This document shows positions 7,213 through 16,090 of a stretch of 30,489 bases of DNA, one piece after another (position 1 is the first letter of the stretch; every line of letters begins with the position of its first letter). The notes under the pieces are model-generated. The model saw only the letters and a program-made list of their open reading frames with translations, did not search any database and was not told where the DNA came from. The position numbers were made by a program, and so were the translations under genes. Source of the DNA: JBOHDX01 sp050700835 (GTDB lineage: Bacteria; Actinomycetota; Actinomycetes; Propionibacteriales; Nocardioidaceae); the NCBI GenBank assembly GCA_050700835.1, contig JBOHDX010000044.1, positions 1 to 30,489 of the forward strand. Direction: 5' to 3'.

Positions 7213-9393
7213 TCAGTGCGAGGCGGCGTCGTGCTTGGCGCCGGCGGTGTCGATGATCCAGGCGTACTCGTACGCCCGCTCCTTCCACGCCTCGTAGCGT
7301 CCCGAGACCCCTCCGTGTCCGGCTGACATCTCGGTCTTGAGCAGCAGCGCAGAGTCGCCGGTCTTGGTGGCCCGCAGCGCCGCGACCCACTTCGCCGGCT
7401 CGACGTACAGCACCCGGGTGTCGTTGAGGCTGGTGATCGCCAGGATGGGCGGGTAGTCCTTGGCCTCGAGGTTCTCGTAGGGCGTGTAGGACTTGATGTA
7501 GGCATAGACCTCGGCATCGTGCAGGGGGTCGCCCCACTCGTCCCACTCGATCACCGTCAGTGGCAGTGACGGGTCCAGGATGGACGTCAGCGCATCGACG
7601 AACGGAACGGCCGCGACAACGCCCGCGAACGCATCCGGTGCGAGGTTCAGAACGGCGCCCATCAGCAGCCCGCCCGCGCTGCCGCCGAGGGCCACGAGTC
7701 GGTCCGTCGAGGTCCATCTCGACGTGACCAGGTGACGAGCGCTGTCGACGAAGTCGGTGAACGTGTTCTTCTTCGTCAGCGTCTTGCCGTTCTCGTACCA
7801 CGCGCGACCCATCTCGCCGCCGCCGCGGATGTGCGCGACCGCGAACACCATGCCCCGGTCGAGCAGGGACAGCCGCGCCACGTCGAAGCCCGGGTCCATG
7901 CTGATCTCGTACGAGCCGTAGCCGTAGATGAGTGCGGGCGCCGAGCCGTCGCGGGGGACGCCGCGACGGCAGACCACCGAGATCGGTATCTGGGTGCCGT
8001 CCGCGGCGGTAGCCCACTCCCGGTGCTGCTCGTAGTCGGTGGCGTCGTAGCCACCAAGCACCGGCTGCTGCTTGCGCAGGATCAGCTCTCCGGCCGCAAC
8101 GTCGTAGTCGTACACGGTGGACGGCGTGACGTAGGAGCCGTAACCGAGCCGGAACAGTGGCTGTGCCCACTCCGGGTTGCTCCCAGCACCGCTGGTGAAG
8201 AGCTCCTCCTCGAACTCGATCTCGTGCGCCTCGCCGTAACCGTCGTCCTCGAGGGGCAGCACGGACAGCCGGGTCAGTGCAGCCCGTCGGAAACCGACGA
8301 CGACGTGGCCGGCGAACGCGTCGACGCTCTCCAGCCGAGTGTCGTCACGGTGAGCGATCACGGTGCGCCAGCTGTCCGGCCCGGGCGACGTGACCGGCGC
8401 CTCGGCGAGTTGGAAGTTCTCGGCGCCGTCGTTGTGCAGCACCAGGAAACGGTCCTCCCCGGAAACGACGGCGTGCTCGACGGAGTACTCCACGCCGACC
8501 CGGCGGGCCGACACGACCGTGAAGTCCGCATCGGGTGTCGCGGCATCGACGAAGCGCACCTCGCTGGTGATCTTGCTGGCCGCCTCGATCATGATGTAAC
8601 GGTCGCTGCGCGTGGATCCGACGCTCACGCCGAAGCGTTGGTCGCTCTCCTCGAACACGATGTCGTCGGTATCCGCAGCGGTGCCGAGCCGGTGCTTCCA
8701 GACGCGGTAGGGGCGCCAGGCGTCGTCGACCGTGGTGTAGAACAACGTGGACGCGTCTAGTGACCAGGTCGCACCGTAGTAGGTGTCCTCGATGGCATCC
8801 GCGAGCAGTTCCTGGGTGCGCAGATCCTTGACCCGCAAGGTGAATCGCTCCGCACCCGAGATGTCGACGGCGTACGCGAGCCGGGAGCCGTCCGGGCTGA
8901 CGGTGAACGTGCCGACAGAGAAGAAGTCGTGCCCCTCGGCCTCGACATTGCCGTCCAGGAGAACCTGCTCGCCGGGGATGTCCGTGTCGGCTTCGAGGCT
9001 CGGCGGTGTCCAGTCGTCGGGCGAGTCGACTGGGCACCGGCAGCTGATCGAATACTGCTTGCCCTCGACGGTGCGGGAGTAGTACCACCACTCCCCGCGG
9101 CGGGCAGGGACCGAGAGGTCGGTCTCTTGGACCCGGCCCTTGATCTCCTCGAAGACGTGCTGACGCAGGTCGTCGAGGTGGGAGTTCTGGTGCGCTGTCC
9201 AAGCATTCTCGGCCTCGAGGTACGCAATCACCTCGGGGTCGTCCTTGTCCCGCAGCCACTCGTAGTGGTCGATGAACGTATCGCCGTGATGGGTGCGCTC
9301 GAGCGGCACCCGCTTGGCGACTGGTGGGCTGGTCGGCGGAGCCGAGGTGTCAGGCTCCGTCGGAGCAGGAGTGGTGGCGCTATCGGCGGTCAT
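7213..9393 (-). CDS. ptrB: Oligopeptidase B (S9A prolyl oligopeptidase family)
   Basis: A cytoplasmic serine peptidase of 726 residues that cuts short peptides after basic residues in the characterised members. The N-terminal half (about residues 60-430) is the beta-propeller that limits substrate size; family landmarks are DHYEWLRD and EGKQYSISCR. The C-terminal alpha/beta-hydrolase domain holds ICGSYG-like GYGSYEISMDP, AHIRGGGEMGRAWYE, the nucleophile Ser in GGSAGG, the charge-relay Asp in SLNDTRV and the His in SAGHGG. The length is normal for the family. ATG 9393 is preferred because it follows the upstream dinB stop by ten bases. An in-frame ATG at 9444 would overlap dinB by 41 bases. 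Neither has a strong ribosome binding site, so translation may be coupled to dinB. The stop codon abuts the last unit of the repeat mosaic. Confidence 0.92.
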   Translation of the reverse strand: MTADSATTPAPTEPDTSAPPTSPPVAKRVPLERTHHGDTFIDHYEWLRDKDDPEVIAYLEAENAWTAHQNSHLDDLRQHVFEEIKGRVQETDLSVPARRGEWWYYSRTVEGKQYSISCRCPVDSPDDWTPPSLEADTDIPGEQVLLDGNVEAEGHDFFSVGTFTVSPDGSRLAYAVDISGAERFTLRVKDLRTQELLADAIEDTYYGATWSLDASTLFYTTVDDAWRPYRVWKHRLGTAADTDDIVFEESDQRFGVSVGSTRSDRYIMIEAASKITSEVRFVDAATPDADFTVVSARRVGVEYSVEHAVVSGEDRFLVLHNDGAENFQLAEAPVTSPGPDSWRTVIAHRDDTRLESVDAFAGHVVVGFRRAALTRLSVLPLEDDGYGEAHEIEFEEELFTSGAGSNPEWAQPLFRLGYGSYVTPSTVYDYDVAAGELILRKQQPVLGGYDATDYEQHREWATAADGTQIPISVVCRRGVPRDGSAPALIYGYGSYEISMDPGFDVARLSLLDRGMVFAVAHIRGGGEMGRAWYENGKTLTKKNTFTDFVDSARHLVTSRWTSTDRLVALGGSAGGLLMGAVLNLAPDAFAGVVAAVPFVDALTSILDPSLPLTVIEWDEWGDPLHDAEVYAYIKSYTPYENLEAKDYPPILAITSLNDTRVLYVEPAKWVAALRATKTGDSALLLKTEMSAGHGGVSGRYEAWKERAYEYAWIIDTAGAKHDAASH

Positions 9394-9403
9394 GAGCGCG
9401 ACG

Positions 9404-10777
9404 CTATCCGCCCTGGACCGGAGAATCGACCTTGTGGTCGTCATGGCAACCCCGATGTCGATTCGTCGGTTCGCTCGGCGTGAGCTCCGGGTCGTCCTGA
9501 CGAAAAGTACGCACGGGACCAGGCTCAGTCTCGGCGGTCTCGAAACGGACTGTCACGAGGCCGCGTCCGGACCCCCACACCCAGCCGCGACCATAAGTGG
9601 TGTGGATGACGTCGGCCCCGGGCGCCCACGGTGTGCTGACTCGCGAGCCGGCCACCGGCAGGTCGTCGGCGGGGAGGTCCGTGGCGACGATCCCGGTTTC
9701 CTCGGACTCTGTGAAGAGGTCGTCCTGGATCCAGTCGGACAGACCCGAGACGCCGACCCCGAGGAGCCGGACCCCGTCTGAGGTGTCCGTCTCGGACAGC
9801 AGCCGCAGGGCGAGCCCGGTGACCACCCGGCGGTCGTCGGTGGGACCGGCGAGGGTGGCCGACCTTGTCTGCGTGGAGAAGTCGTGCCGACGAAGCTTCA
9901 GAGTCACTGTGCGTCCGGACAGGCGGTTGTCGCGCAGGCGTTGAGTGACGCGCGTCGCCATCCGATCGACAATGGCCGACAGCAGGGCAGGGTCGACGAG
10001 ATCGACTTCGAACGTGTCCTCCACGCTGACCGACTTCGTCTCGCGGTCCGCGACGACCGGTCGATCGTCGCGGGCGCGGGCCAAGGCGTACAACAAGGTG
10101 CCGTGCGCGGCTCCGAGCAGGCGGCACAGCTCGGCTTCGCTGACGGTCTCGAGCTCGCCGATGGTGTGCACCCCGACTCGTCGCAGGCGCTCCGCGGTCG
10201 CCGGACCGACGCCTGGGATCGCGGTCACCTGCAGAGGGCGCAGAAGCTCCTGCTCGGTGCCCGGTGGCACCGCGATGCAGCCGTCCGGCTTGTCGAGCTC
10301 GCTGGCGATCTTGGCGACCAGCTTGGACGTGGCGATGCCGACCGAGCAGGTGAGGCCCCCGGTGAGCGACTCGACGTCGCCGCGAAGCTGCGCCGCGATG
10401 TCGGTCACCACACGAAGGTCATGGGACGCTGGCTGTCCCGCCGCCAGGTCGACGAACGCCTCGTCGAGGCTCAATGGCTCCACCAGGTGCGAGATCTGCG
10501 CCATCCGGGCCATCACCACGTCACTGGTCAGCCGGTAGGCCGTGAAGCGAGGCGACAGGAACGCTGCCTGCGGGCAACGAGACCGTGCCTCCGCCGTCGA
10601 CATTGCCGAGCGCACACCGAACCGTCGCGCTTCGTACGAGGCGGTCGACACGACCCCCCGCGGGCCCACTCCGCCGACGATCACCGGTCGACCTCGTAGG
10701 GACGGCTTGTCGCGCTGCTCCACGGAGGCGAAGAAGGCGTCGAGATCCAGGTGCAGGATCGTCGCCTCGGTGCGCAT
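9404..10777 (-). CDS. dinB: DNA polymerase IV (Y-family translesion polymerase)
   Basis: A 457-residue error-prone polymerase that extends primers past damaged bases. The palm starts with the metal-binding HLDLDAFFASVEQ (residues 9-21). The second catalytic motif PLSLDEAFVDL carries the Asp-Glu pair near residue 103. The little-finger domain follows the helix-hairpin-helix IPGVGPATAERLRRVGV. QDDLF in DWIQDDLF fits the sliding-clamp binding pentapeptide. After it comes an ~85-residue extension with STPWAPGADVIHTTYGRGWV, a small beta domain found on one class of actinobacterial DinB. ATG 10777 is taken because conserved family sequence starts there; longer frames add nothing conserved. No actinobacterial LexA box (GAAC-N4-GTTC) is visible upstream, so SOS control is not supported. 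The oligopeptidase B gene follows ten bases downstream. Confidence 0.93.
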   Translation of the reverse strand: MRTEATILHLDLDAFFASVEQRDKPSLRGRPVIVGGVGPRGVVSTASYEARRFGVRSAMSTAEARSRCPQAAFLSPRFTAYRLTSDVVMARMAQISHLVEPLSLDEAFVDLAAGQPASHDLRVVTDIAAQLRGDVESLTGGLTCSVGIATSKLVAKIASELDKPDGCIAVPPGTEQELLRPLQVTAIPGVGPATAERLRRVGVHTIGELETVSEAELCRLLGAAHGTLLYALARARDDRPVVADRETKSVSVEDTFEVDLVDPALLSAIVDRMATRVTQRLRDNRLSGRTVTLKLRRHDFSTQTRSATLAGPTDDRRVVTGLALRLLSETDTSDGVRLLGVGVSGLSDWIQDDLFTESEETGIVATDLPADDLPVAGSRVSTPWAPGADVIHTTYGRGWVWGSGRGLVTVRFETAETEPGPVRTFRQDDPELTPSEPTNRHRGCHDDHKVDSPVQGG

Positions 10778-10869
10778 AGCGCCATGGTCGCATCGAGTGC
10801 CGACGCCGTGGCGCACCGCCGGAGACGCCCGCTTGTGGATTCTCCCGGCCAGCGGTACCAGCCACCATC

Positions 10870-11970
10870 GTGACGGGTATGGGACATCGACCTACCGCCT
10901 CTCGGCACCGACACTCCGCCCTTCGTGCATCGAGCCCCGCCGACATGCTCGCCCTGCTCCCGACCGCCCTCGGCTTCCATCCGTCCGACTCGCTGGTGCT
11001 GGCATCGCTGGAGGGGCCTCGTCGACGTATCGGCATGTGCATGCGCCAGGACCTCCCCGCCACCTGCGACGTCGAGTCCTTCGTCGACGCCCTGGCGCAG
11101 ATGCTGGCCTCTCACCAGGTGGGATCGGTGTTCACGGTGGCCTATACCTCTGACGCCTGGCTGGCTGAGCGCCTGCTCGGCGCGCTCGCGGCGGGGCTGC
11201 AGGCGGCCGGTATCGGTCTGGTCGACGCGTTGCACGCCAATGGCAGTCGCTACTGGTCCCACATGTGCACCGACAAGCGCTGCTGTCCACCGACCGGCAC
11301 CGCGTACGACGTGCGAAGCAGCCCGCTGATGGCACAGGCAGTGCTCGAGGGGATCGAGATCCTTCCCGACCGGGACGCGCTGCGGGCACGCCTTGCCCGC
11401 GTCGAGGGGGAGCGAGCCCGGCAGATGACCACGGCGACACGCACATGCCTGCGGGCCATCAGCCACGAGGTGGCGACCGATCCCGGTCGAGGCTGGCTGC
11501 GGGTGGCGGCGCAGAGGGTGACGGCGCTGGTGGGCTCCGTCAGTGGCGACCCAGCCGTCCCGCTGTCCGACGACGACGTCGCGTCGTTGTCCGTCTGGTG
11601 CTCGGTGGTGCCGGTGCGCGACGTCGCCTGGGCCGAGATGACGCGACTCGATGCCGCGGCCCACTTCCGCCTGTGGGCGCACGTCTCGAGGTTGGTGGTG
11701 CCGCCGTTCGAACCGGCGGTTCTCACGTTGGCGGCCTTCGCCGCCTGGCTGGCGGGGGACGGTGCGTCCGCCTGGTGTGCGATCGAGCGCGCTGAGTTGG
11801 CGGATTCCGACTACCCGATGATGGGGCTGATCCGGGAGACCTTGTGGCGGGGTGTCCCCCCGTCTACCTGGGAGCCGCTCGGCGACCAGGTGGCCGACGA
11901 CGGTCTGGATGTTGCGGACGAGCCCCGATGGAGATCCGAGCTTCTGGCCGCGACGGTGCCTGACCAGTAG
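10870..11970 (+). CDS. DUF4192 domain protein
   Basis: A 366-residue protein of unknown function. The family landmark is the N-terminal segment SSPADMLALLPTALGFHPSDSLVLASLEG (about residues 21-50), followed by an alpha/beta domain of ~150 residues and a helical C-terminal half (LDAAAHFRLWAHV, AAFAAWLAGDGASAWCAIERA). DUF4192 is largely restricted to Actinobacteria and is often near rpoD, as here. There is no signal peptide or membrane segment, so it is likely cytoplasmic. GTG 10870 and ATG 10879 are both possible starts, and neither has a clear ribosome binding site. It diverges from dinB across ~90 bases. The Cys-rich TDKRCCPP segment (about residue 137) is visible but I assign it no role. 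Confidence 0.85.
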   Translation: MTGMGHRPTASRHRHSALRASSPADMLALLPTALGFHPSDSLVLASLEGPRRRIGMCMRQDLPATCDVESFVDALAQMLASHQVGSVFTVAYTSDAWLAERLLGALAAGLQAAGIGLVDALHANGSRYWSHMCTDKRCCPPTGTAYDVRSSPLMAQAVLEGIEILPDRDALRARLARVEGERARQMTTATRTCLRAISHEVATDPGRGWLRVAAQRVTALVGSVSGDPAVPLSDDDVASLSVWCSVVPVRDVAWAEMTRLDAAAHFRLWAHVSRLVVPPFEPAVLTLAAFAAWLAGDGASAWCAIERAELADSDYPMMGLIRETLWRGVPPSTWEPLGDQVADDGLDVADEPRWRSELLAATVPDQ

Positions 11971-11974
11971 CCCG

Positions 11975-11998
11975 CGGACGCTGGCGTTGCGGCGTCCG
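11975..11998. terminator. Hairpin downstream of the DUF4192 gene
   Basis: CGGACGC (11975-11981) and GCGTCCG (11992-11998) form a seven-base stem with a ten-base loop, five bases after the stop codon. There is no T-tract, as is usual in high-GC actinobacteria. A competing pairing with the following GTCCGCG is possible. Confidence 0.45.
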
Positions 11999-12085
11999 GT
12001 CCGCGAGGCTGTACCTGCCCGTCACCGGCGCTTGATCCCGGCGTCGCCGACGCGCCTTGCCGAGCCCTCCGGCGCAGGGAGCGAA

Positions 12086-13564
12086 ATGGGTCAGGAAGTC
12101 GACGCGCGTACCTTCACGCGTGAGGATCGGACGCGCTACCGCGCCAAGGTGCGGCGATGCCTCGACGTGTTCGAGCGGATGCTTCGCGACGCACGGTTCG
12201 AGGCGGACCGGCCGATGACCGGGATCGAGATCGAGCTCAATCTGGTCGATGACCGCGGCGACCCCGCGCTGAAGAATGCGGAGGCGCTGGAGGCCATTGC
12301 CGACCATGACTTCCAGACCGAGCTCGGCCAGTTCAACCTCGAGATCAACGTGCCCCCGCACCGTCTCGACCACGGGGGACTGTCCGACTTCGAGGCAGGG
12401 ATCCGGCGCAGCCTGAACGATGCCGAGGCCAAGTCGGAGCGGGTTGGTGCCCAGATGCTGATGGTGGGCATCCTCCCGACCCTGGCACCCGGACACATGG
12501 CGGCCGACAGCCTGTCGGCGAACCCGCGCTACGCGCTGCTCTCCGAGCAGATCCTCGCCGCACGGGGTGAGGACATCGTGATCGCGATCGATGGCACGGA
12601 CCGGTTGCACGCGGCCGCGGACAGCATCGTCCCCGAGGCCGCCTGCACGAGCACCCAGCTGCACCTGCAGGTCGGCCCCGACGACTTTGCGGCCCATTGG
12701 AACGCGGCGCAGGCGATCGCCGGGGTCCAGCTCGCGCTCGGAGCCAACTCGCCGTTCCTGCTCGGCAAGGAGCTCTGGCGCGAGACTCGGATCGCCTTGT
12801 TCGAGCAGGCGACCGACACCCGCAGCGAGGAGCTGAAGGCGCAGGGCGTCCGGCCGCGAGTCTGGTTCGGCGAACGCTGGATCACATCGATCTTCGACTT
12901 GTTCGAGGAGAACGTCCGCTACTTTCCGGCGCTGCTGCCGATCCTCGACGACGAGGACCCGGTCGAGGTCTTCGAGCGTGGGGACACCCCCACGCTGGCT
13001 GAGCTGCGCCTGCACAACGGCACCATCTACCGTTGGAACCGGCCGGTCTACGACGTGGTCCGCCAACGCCCGCACCTGCGGGTGGAGAACCGAGTGCTCC
13101 CAGCCGGTCCCACCGTGGTCGACACTCTGGCCAATGCGGCGCTCTACTTCGGTCTCGTGGGCGAGCTGGCCACGTCCGAGCGGCCGGTGTGGTCCCAGAT
13201 GTCCTTCAGCGCGGCCGAGGAGAACTTCCACGTCGCGGCGCGGCAGGGGATCGAGGCGCAGCTGTACTGGCCCGGCCTCGGCTCGGTGCCCGCGACCGAG
13301 CTGGTCCTGCGCCGCCTGCTTCCGCTGGCCCACCGCGGCCTCGACGCGTGGGGCGTCGCCGTGGAGGAGCGTGAACGGCTGTTGGGCGTCATCGAGCAGA
13401 GGTGTGTGAGCGGTCGGAACGGCGCGACGTGGCTGACCGCCATGTTCCACCGCTGCTACGACGCAGGCACCGGTGACCGGTTCGACGCGCTGCGCGACGT
13501 GGTGGTGCGCTATCGCGACCTCATGCACAGCAACGAGCCGGTCCACACATGGCCCGTGAACTAG
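12086..13564 (+). CDS. GCS2-family glutamate-cysteine ligase-like protein
   Basis: A 492-residue cytoplasmic enzyme of the GCS2 family (ATP-dependent carboxylate-amine ligases). Conserved segments are MTGIEIELNLVD (about residues 43-54), with the metal-binding glutamates; QFNLEINVPP; STQLHLQV; LHNGTIYRWNRPVYD; and VENRVLPAGPTVVDTLANAALYF. These match the family's ATP and metal site. Members join glutamate to cysteine or related amines. Actinobacteria make mycothiol and ergothioneine rather than glutathione, and the ergothioneine enzyme EgtA is a separate, somewhat shorter branch, so the true product here is not known. ATG 12086 is chosen for AGGGAG five bases upstream and because conserved sequence starts soon after; upstream in-frame sequence overlaps DUF4192. 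The universal stress gene follows on the same strand after a 115-base gap with a hairpin. Confidence 0.85.
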   Translation: MGQEVDARTFTREDRTRYRAKVRRCLDVFERMLRDARFEADRPMTGIEIELNLVDDRGDPALKNAEALEAIADHDFQTELGQFNLEINVPPHRLDHGGLSDFEAGIRRSLNDAEAKSERVGAQMLMVGILPTLAPGHMAADSLSANPRYALLSEQILAARGEDIVIAIDGTDRLHAAADSIVPEAACTSTQLHLQVGPDDFAAHWNAAQAIAGVQLALGANSPFLLGKELWRETRIALFEQATDTRSEELKAQGVRPRVWFGERWITSIFDLFEENVRYFPALLPILDDEDPVEVFERGDTPTLAELRLHNGTIYRWNRPVYDVVRQRPHLRVENRVLPAGPTVVDTLANAALYFGLVGELATSERPVWSQMSFSAAEENFHVAARQGIEAQLYWPGLGSVPATELVLRRLLPLAHRGLDAWGVAVEERERLLGVIEQRCVSGRNGATWLTAMFHRCYDAGTGDRFDALRDVVVRYRDLMHSNEPVHTWPVN

Positions 13565-13581
13565 CGGTTTCGAGCCCGGTC

Positions 13582-13613
13582 GCCCGACCCCTGCTGGGAT
13601 CTGGCGGTCGGGC
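13582..13613. terminator. Hairpin downstream of the GCS2 gene
   Basis: GCCCGACC (13582-13589) pairs perfectly with GGTCGGGC (13606-13613) across a 16-base loop, 17 bases after the stop codon. A short T-containing stretch follows. Confidence 0.5.
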
Positions 13614-13632
13614 CGCTTCTGCGTACGTTCGA

Positions 13633-13638
13633 TAGCCT
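13633..13638 (+). promoter_or_regulatory. Possible -10 element of the universal stress gene
   Basis: TAGCCT fits the actinobacterial TANNNT -10 pattern. It would start transcription about 35 bases before the ATG at 13680, leaving room for the GGCGGG ribosome binding site. No convincing -35 is seen. Confidence 0.3.
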
Positions 13639-13679
13639 CGCTGGACACGTGATCGCGGTCGCCACGAAAGGCGGGTCAG

Positions 13680-14084
13680 ATGGGCACCATCGTCGTCGGC
13701 TACGTACCCAAGCCGGAAGGGCGGGCGGCGTTGCGCCGGGCTGCCGAAGAGGCCACGCTGCGCCGTGCGCGATTGGTCGTCGTGAACTCCCATCGAGGTG
13801 GTCGCGAGTTCGACAGTGAGGACGCGATCGAAACGGAGGGGCAGCTGCAGGAGGTCCGGGAGCAGCTCAAGCAGGCCGACGTCGACCACGAGATCCGGCA
13901 GCTGGTACGTGGACTCGACCCAGCCGAGGACCTGATCAATGTGGCCACCGAGGTCGGGGCCGACTTCATCGTCATCGGGTTGCGTCGCCGGTCGCCGGTC
14001 GGAAAGCTGATCCTGGGCAGTAACGCCCAGCGGGTGCTGCTCGATGCACCGTGTCCGGTGCTGGCGGTGAAGGCGGCCGAGTGA
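13680..14084 (+). CDS. Universal stress protein, single UspA domain
   Basis: A 134-residue single-domain UspA protein, half the length of the two-domain types common in Actinobacteria. The N-terminal strand MGTIVVGYVPKPEG carries the usual phosphate-loop region, and the conserved end is IGLRRRSPVGKLILGSNAQR followed by VLLDAPCPVLAVK. The ATP-binding class normally shows G-x2-G-x9-G(S/T). Here the spacing is altered (G-x7-G-x4-GS), so nucleotide binding cannot be assumed. Such proteins act as cytoplasmic dimers in stress or dormancy responses. GGCGGG lies six bases before the ATG. It stands alone, between the GCS2 gene and rpoD. Confidence 0.88.
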   Translation: MGTIVVGYVPKPEGRAALRRAAEEATLRRARLVVVNSHRGGREFDSEDAIETEGQLQEVREQLKQADVDHEIRQLVRGLDPAEDLINVATEVGADFIVIGLRRRSPVGKLILGSNAQRVLLDAPCPVLAVKAAE

Positions 14085-14263
14085 CCACGGGTGGGTCCTT
14101 CGCGAACCCGTCGCGTCGGTATCGGCCCGGCGGTCACGGATCAGCGCGGCCGCCTCGCATGAACCTGGTGTGTGTGAGGCCGCTCGGCATGGCAGACTTG
14201 GCACCCAGGGCTTGACCGCAGGGGTCTTTGCCGCGCCCAAATACTGCCAGCGAGAGGTTGTTC

Positions 14264-16084
14264 GTGTCGTCCAGCGCGTCTCGAAAGTTGCCCGATCACG
14301 TCGTCACGCACCCGGCAGTTCAAGGGCTTTTGGCGCGTGGTCGAAACACCGGTCAGATCAGCGCCGCTGACGTCCGACTCGCGGTCGCTGACGCCGGCAT
14401 CAGCCAGTCCCAGCAGAAGGCGCTCGTGCGGCTGCTGGCCGCCGAGGGCGTCATCGTGTCGGTGACCGCCACCGAGTCCGCCGGTCGCAAGAAGGTCACG
14501 GCTGCCGCGGCTGGTCGGAGCACCGTGAAGGAGACCGCGAGCAAGAAGGCCCCCACCGCGAGCGCCAAGGCGTCCGCCAAGAAGGCGCCGGCACAGAAGG
14601 CATCTGCCAAGCAGGCGCCGCCCAAGAAGTCACCGGCTCAGGAGACCTCGGCCAAGCAGGCGCCGGCCAAGAAGGCATCAGCCAAGGACGCGACGGTCAA
14701 GAACGCCTCAGCCAAGAACGCCTCAGGCAAGCAGGCGCCGGCCAGAAGGGCCACCGGCCCGACGTCGAAGAAGGTCGCCGCCAAGTCGACGGCCAGGAAG
14801 GCGACGGCGAAGACCACCGCTGCCCCGGCCGCGACGAAGTCCGCCACCAAGAAGCCGGCCACGAAGAAGGTGGCCGCGAAGAAGGTGGCCGCGGAGAAGG
14901 GCGCCGCGGAGAAGGGCGCCCCCAAGAAGGGCACCGCTGAGAAGGAGTCCCCCTCGAAGGCGACCGCTGCGCCCGAGGTGGACGAGATCGTCGTCGTCAC
15001 CAACGGCGCCTCGTCCGACGCCACCGGCCCGAAGGTTCTGGAGGACATCCCCGACGAGCTGTTCGAGAAGGACCTGGTCGAGGACCCCACGCTGAAGGAG
15101 GACGAGAAGGGGGGGTTCACCCTCTCTGAGGGCGACGAGACTGACGAGCCGGAGCAGCAGGTGATGGTGGCCGGGGCCACCGCGGACCCGGTCAAGGACT
15201 ACCTCAAGCAGATCGGAAAGGTCCCGCTGCTCAACGCCGAGCAGGAGGTCGAGCTGGCCAAGCGGATCGAGGCGGGACTCTTCGGCGACGAGAAGCTCGC
15301 CTCCGGCGACAGGATCGCGGCCAAGCTCCTCGACGAGCTGGACTGGATCGCCGAGGACGGTCGGCGGGCCAAGAACCACCTGCTCGAGGCCAACCTGCGC
15401 CTCGTTGTCTCCTTGGCGAAGCGCTACACCGGCCGCGGGATGCTGTTCCTCGACCTGATCCAGGAGGGCAACCTGGGCCTGATCCGTGCCGTCGAGAAGT
15501 TCGACTACACCAAGGGCTACAAGTTCTCGACGTACGCCACCTGGTGGATCCGTCAGGCGATCACCCGGGCGATGGCGGACCAGGCCCGGACCATTCGGAT
15601 TCCGGTGCACATGGTCGAGGTGATCAACAAGCTGGCCCGCGTCCAGCGTCAGATGCTGCAGGACCTGGGCCGTGAGCCCACTCCGGAAGAGCTCGCCAAA
15701 GAACTGGACATGACCCCGGAGAAGGTCGTCGAGGTGCAGAAGTACGGCCGGGAGCCGATCAGCCTGCACACGCCGCTCGGTGAGGACGGCGACTCGGAGT
15801 TCGGCGACCTGATCGAGGATTCCGAGGCGATCGTGCCGGCGGACGCCGTCAGCTTCACTCTGTTGCAGGAGCAGTTGCACGCCGTGCTCGACACGCTGTC
15901 GGAGCGGGAGGCGGGCGTCGTGTCCATGCGGTTCGGGCTCACCGACGGCCAGCCCAAGACGTTGGACGAGATCGGCAAGGTCTACGGCGTGACCCGCGAG
16001 CGGATCCGCCAGATCGAGTCGAAGACGATGAGCAAACTGCGTCACCCGTCGCGTTCTCAGGTGCTGCGCGACTATCTCGACTGA
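14264..16084 (+). CDS. rpoD: Primary RNA polymerase sigma factor RpoD (HrdB/SigA type)
   Basis: The essential housekeeping sigma factor, 606 residues. Region 1.1 spans about residues 1-65 (KLPDHVVTHPAVQGLLARG onwards). A Lys/Ala-rich low-complexity stretch follows (about 75-235, built of KKAxAKxA-like units), then an acidic stretch. Region 1.2 starts at DPVKDYLKQIG (residue 308). Region 2 (about 373-450) has NLRLVVSLAKRY, DLIQEGNLGLIRAVEKFD and YATWWIRQAITR. Region 3 follows, and region 4 ends with VTRERIRQIESKTMSKLRHP (near residue 575). GTG 14264 is preferred to the upstream ATG-like start at 14228 because GAGAGG sits six bases before it and region 1.1 begins there. The N-terminal Lys/Ala tail is typical of actinobacterial primary sigmas and contains no frameshift here. 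It stands alone with ~180 bases upstream, in which I see no convincing promoter. Confidence 0.97.
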   Translation: MSSSASRKLPDHVVTHPAVQGLLARGRNTGQISAADVRLAVADAGISQSQQKALVRLLAAEGVIVSVTATESAGRKKVTAAAAGRSTVKETASKKAPTASAKASAKKAPAQKASAKQAPPKKSPAQETSAKQAPAKKASAKDATVKNASAKNASGKQAPARRATGPTSKKVAAKSTARKATAKTTAAPAATKSATKKPATKKVAAKKVAAEKGAAEKGAPKKGTAEKESPSKATAAPEVDEIVVVTNGASSDATGPKVLEDIPDELFEKDLVEDPTLKEDEKGGFTLSEGDETDEPEQQVMVAGATADPVKDYLKQIGKVPLLNAEQEVELAKRIEAGLFGDEKLASGDRIAAKLLDELDWIAEDGRRAKNHLLEANLRLVVSLAKRYTGRGMLFLDLIQEGNLGLIRAVEKFDYTKGYKFSTYATWWIRQAITRAMADQARTIRIPVHMVEVINKLARVQRQMLQDLGREPTPEELAKELDMTPEKVVEVQKYGREPISLHTPLGEDGDSEFGDLIEDSEAIVPADAVSFTLLQEQLHAVLDTLSEREAGVVSMRFGLTDGQPKTLDEIGKVYGVTRERIRQIESKTMSKLRHPSRSQVLRDYLD

Positions 16085-16090
16085 GCATCT

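Noticed and set aside
10778..10869. LexA/SOS box before dinB
   Set aside because: No GAAC-N4-GTTC-like palindrome is present in the dinB upstream region.
11864..13648. A 594-codon minus-strand frame over the GCS2 gene
   Set aside because: Composition typical of a shadow frame, and the sense strand carries the conserved ligase motifs.
14087..14111. ACGGGT/ACCCGT inverted repeat after the universal stress gene as terminator
   Set aside because: Only a six-base stem with a 13-base loop; too weak to call.
14190..14250. rpoD promoter from TTGACC at 14212 and AATACT at 14240
   Set aside because: The spacer is 22 bases, too long for a normal sigma-70-type promoter, and alternatives are no better.
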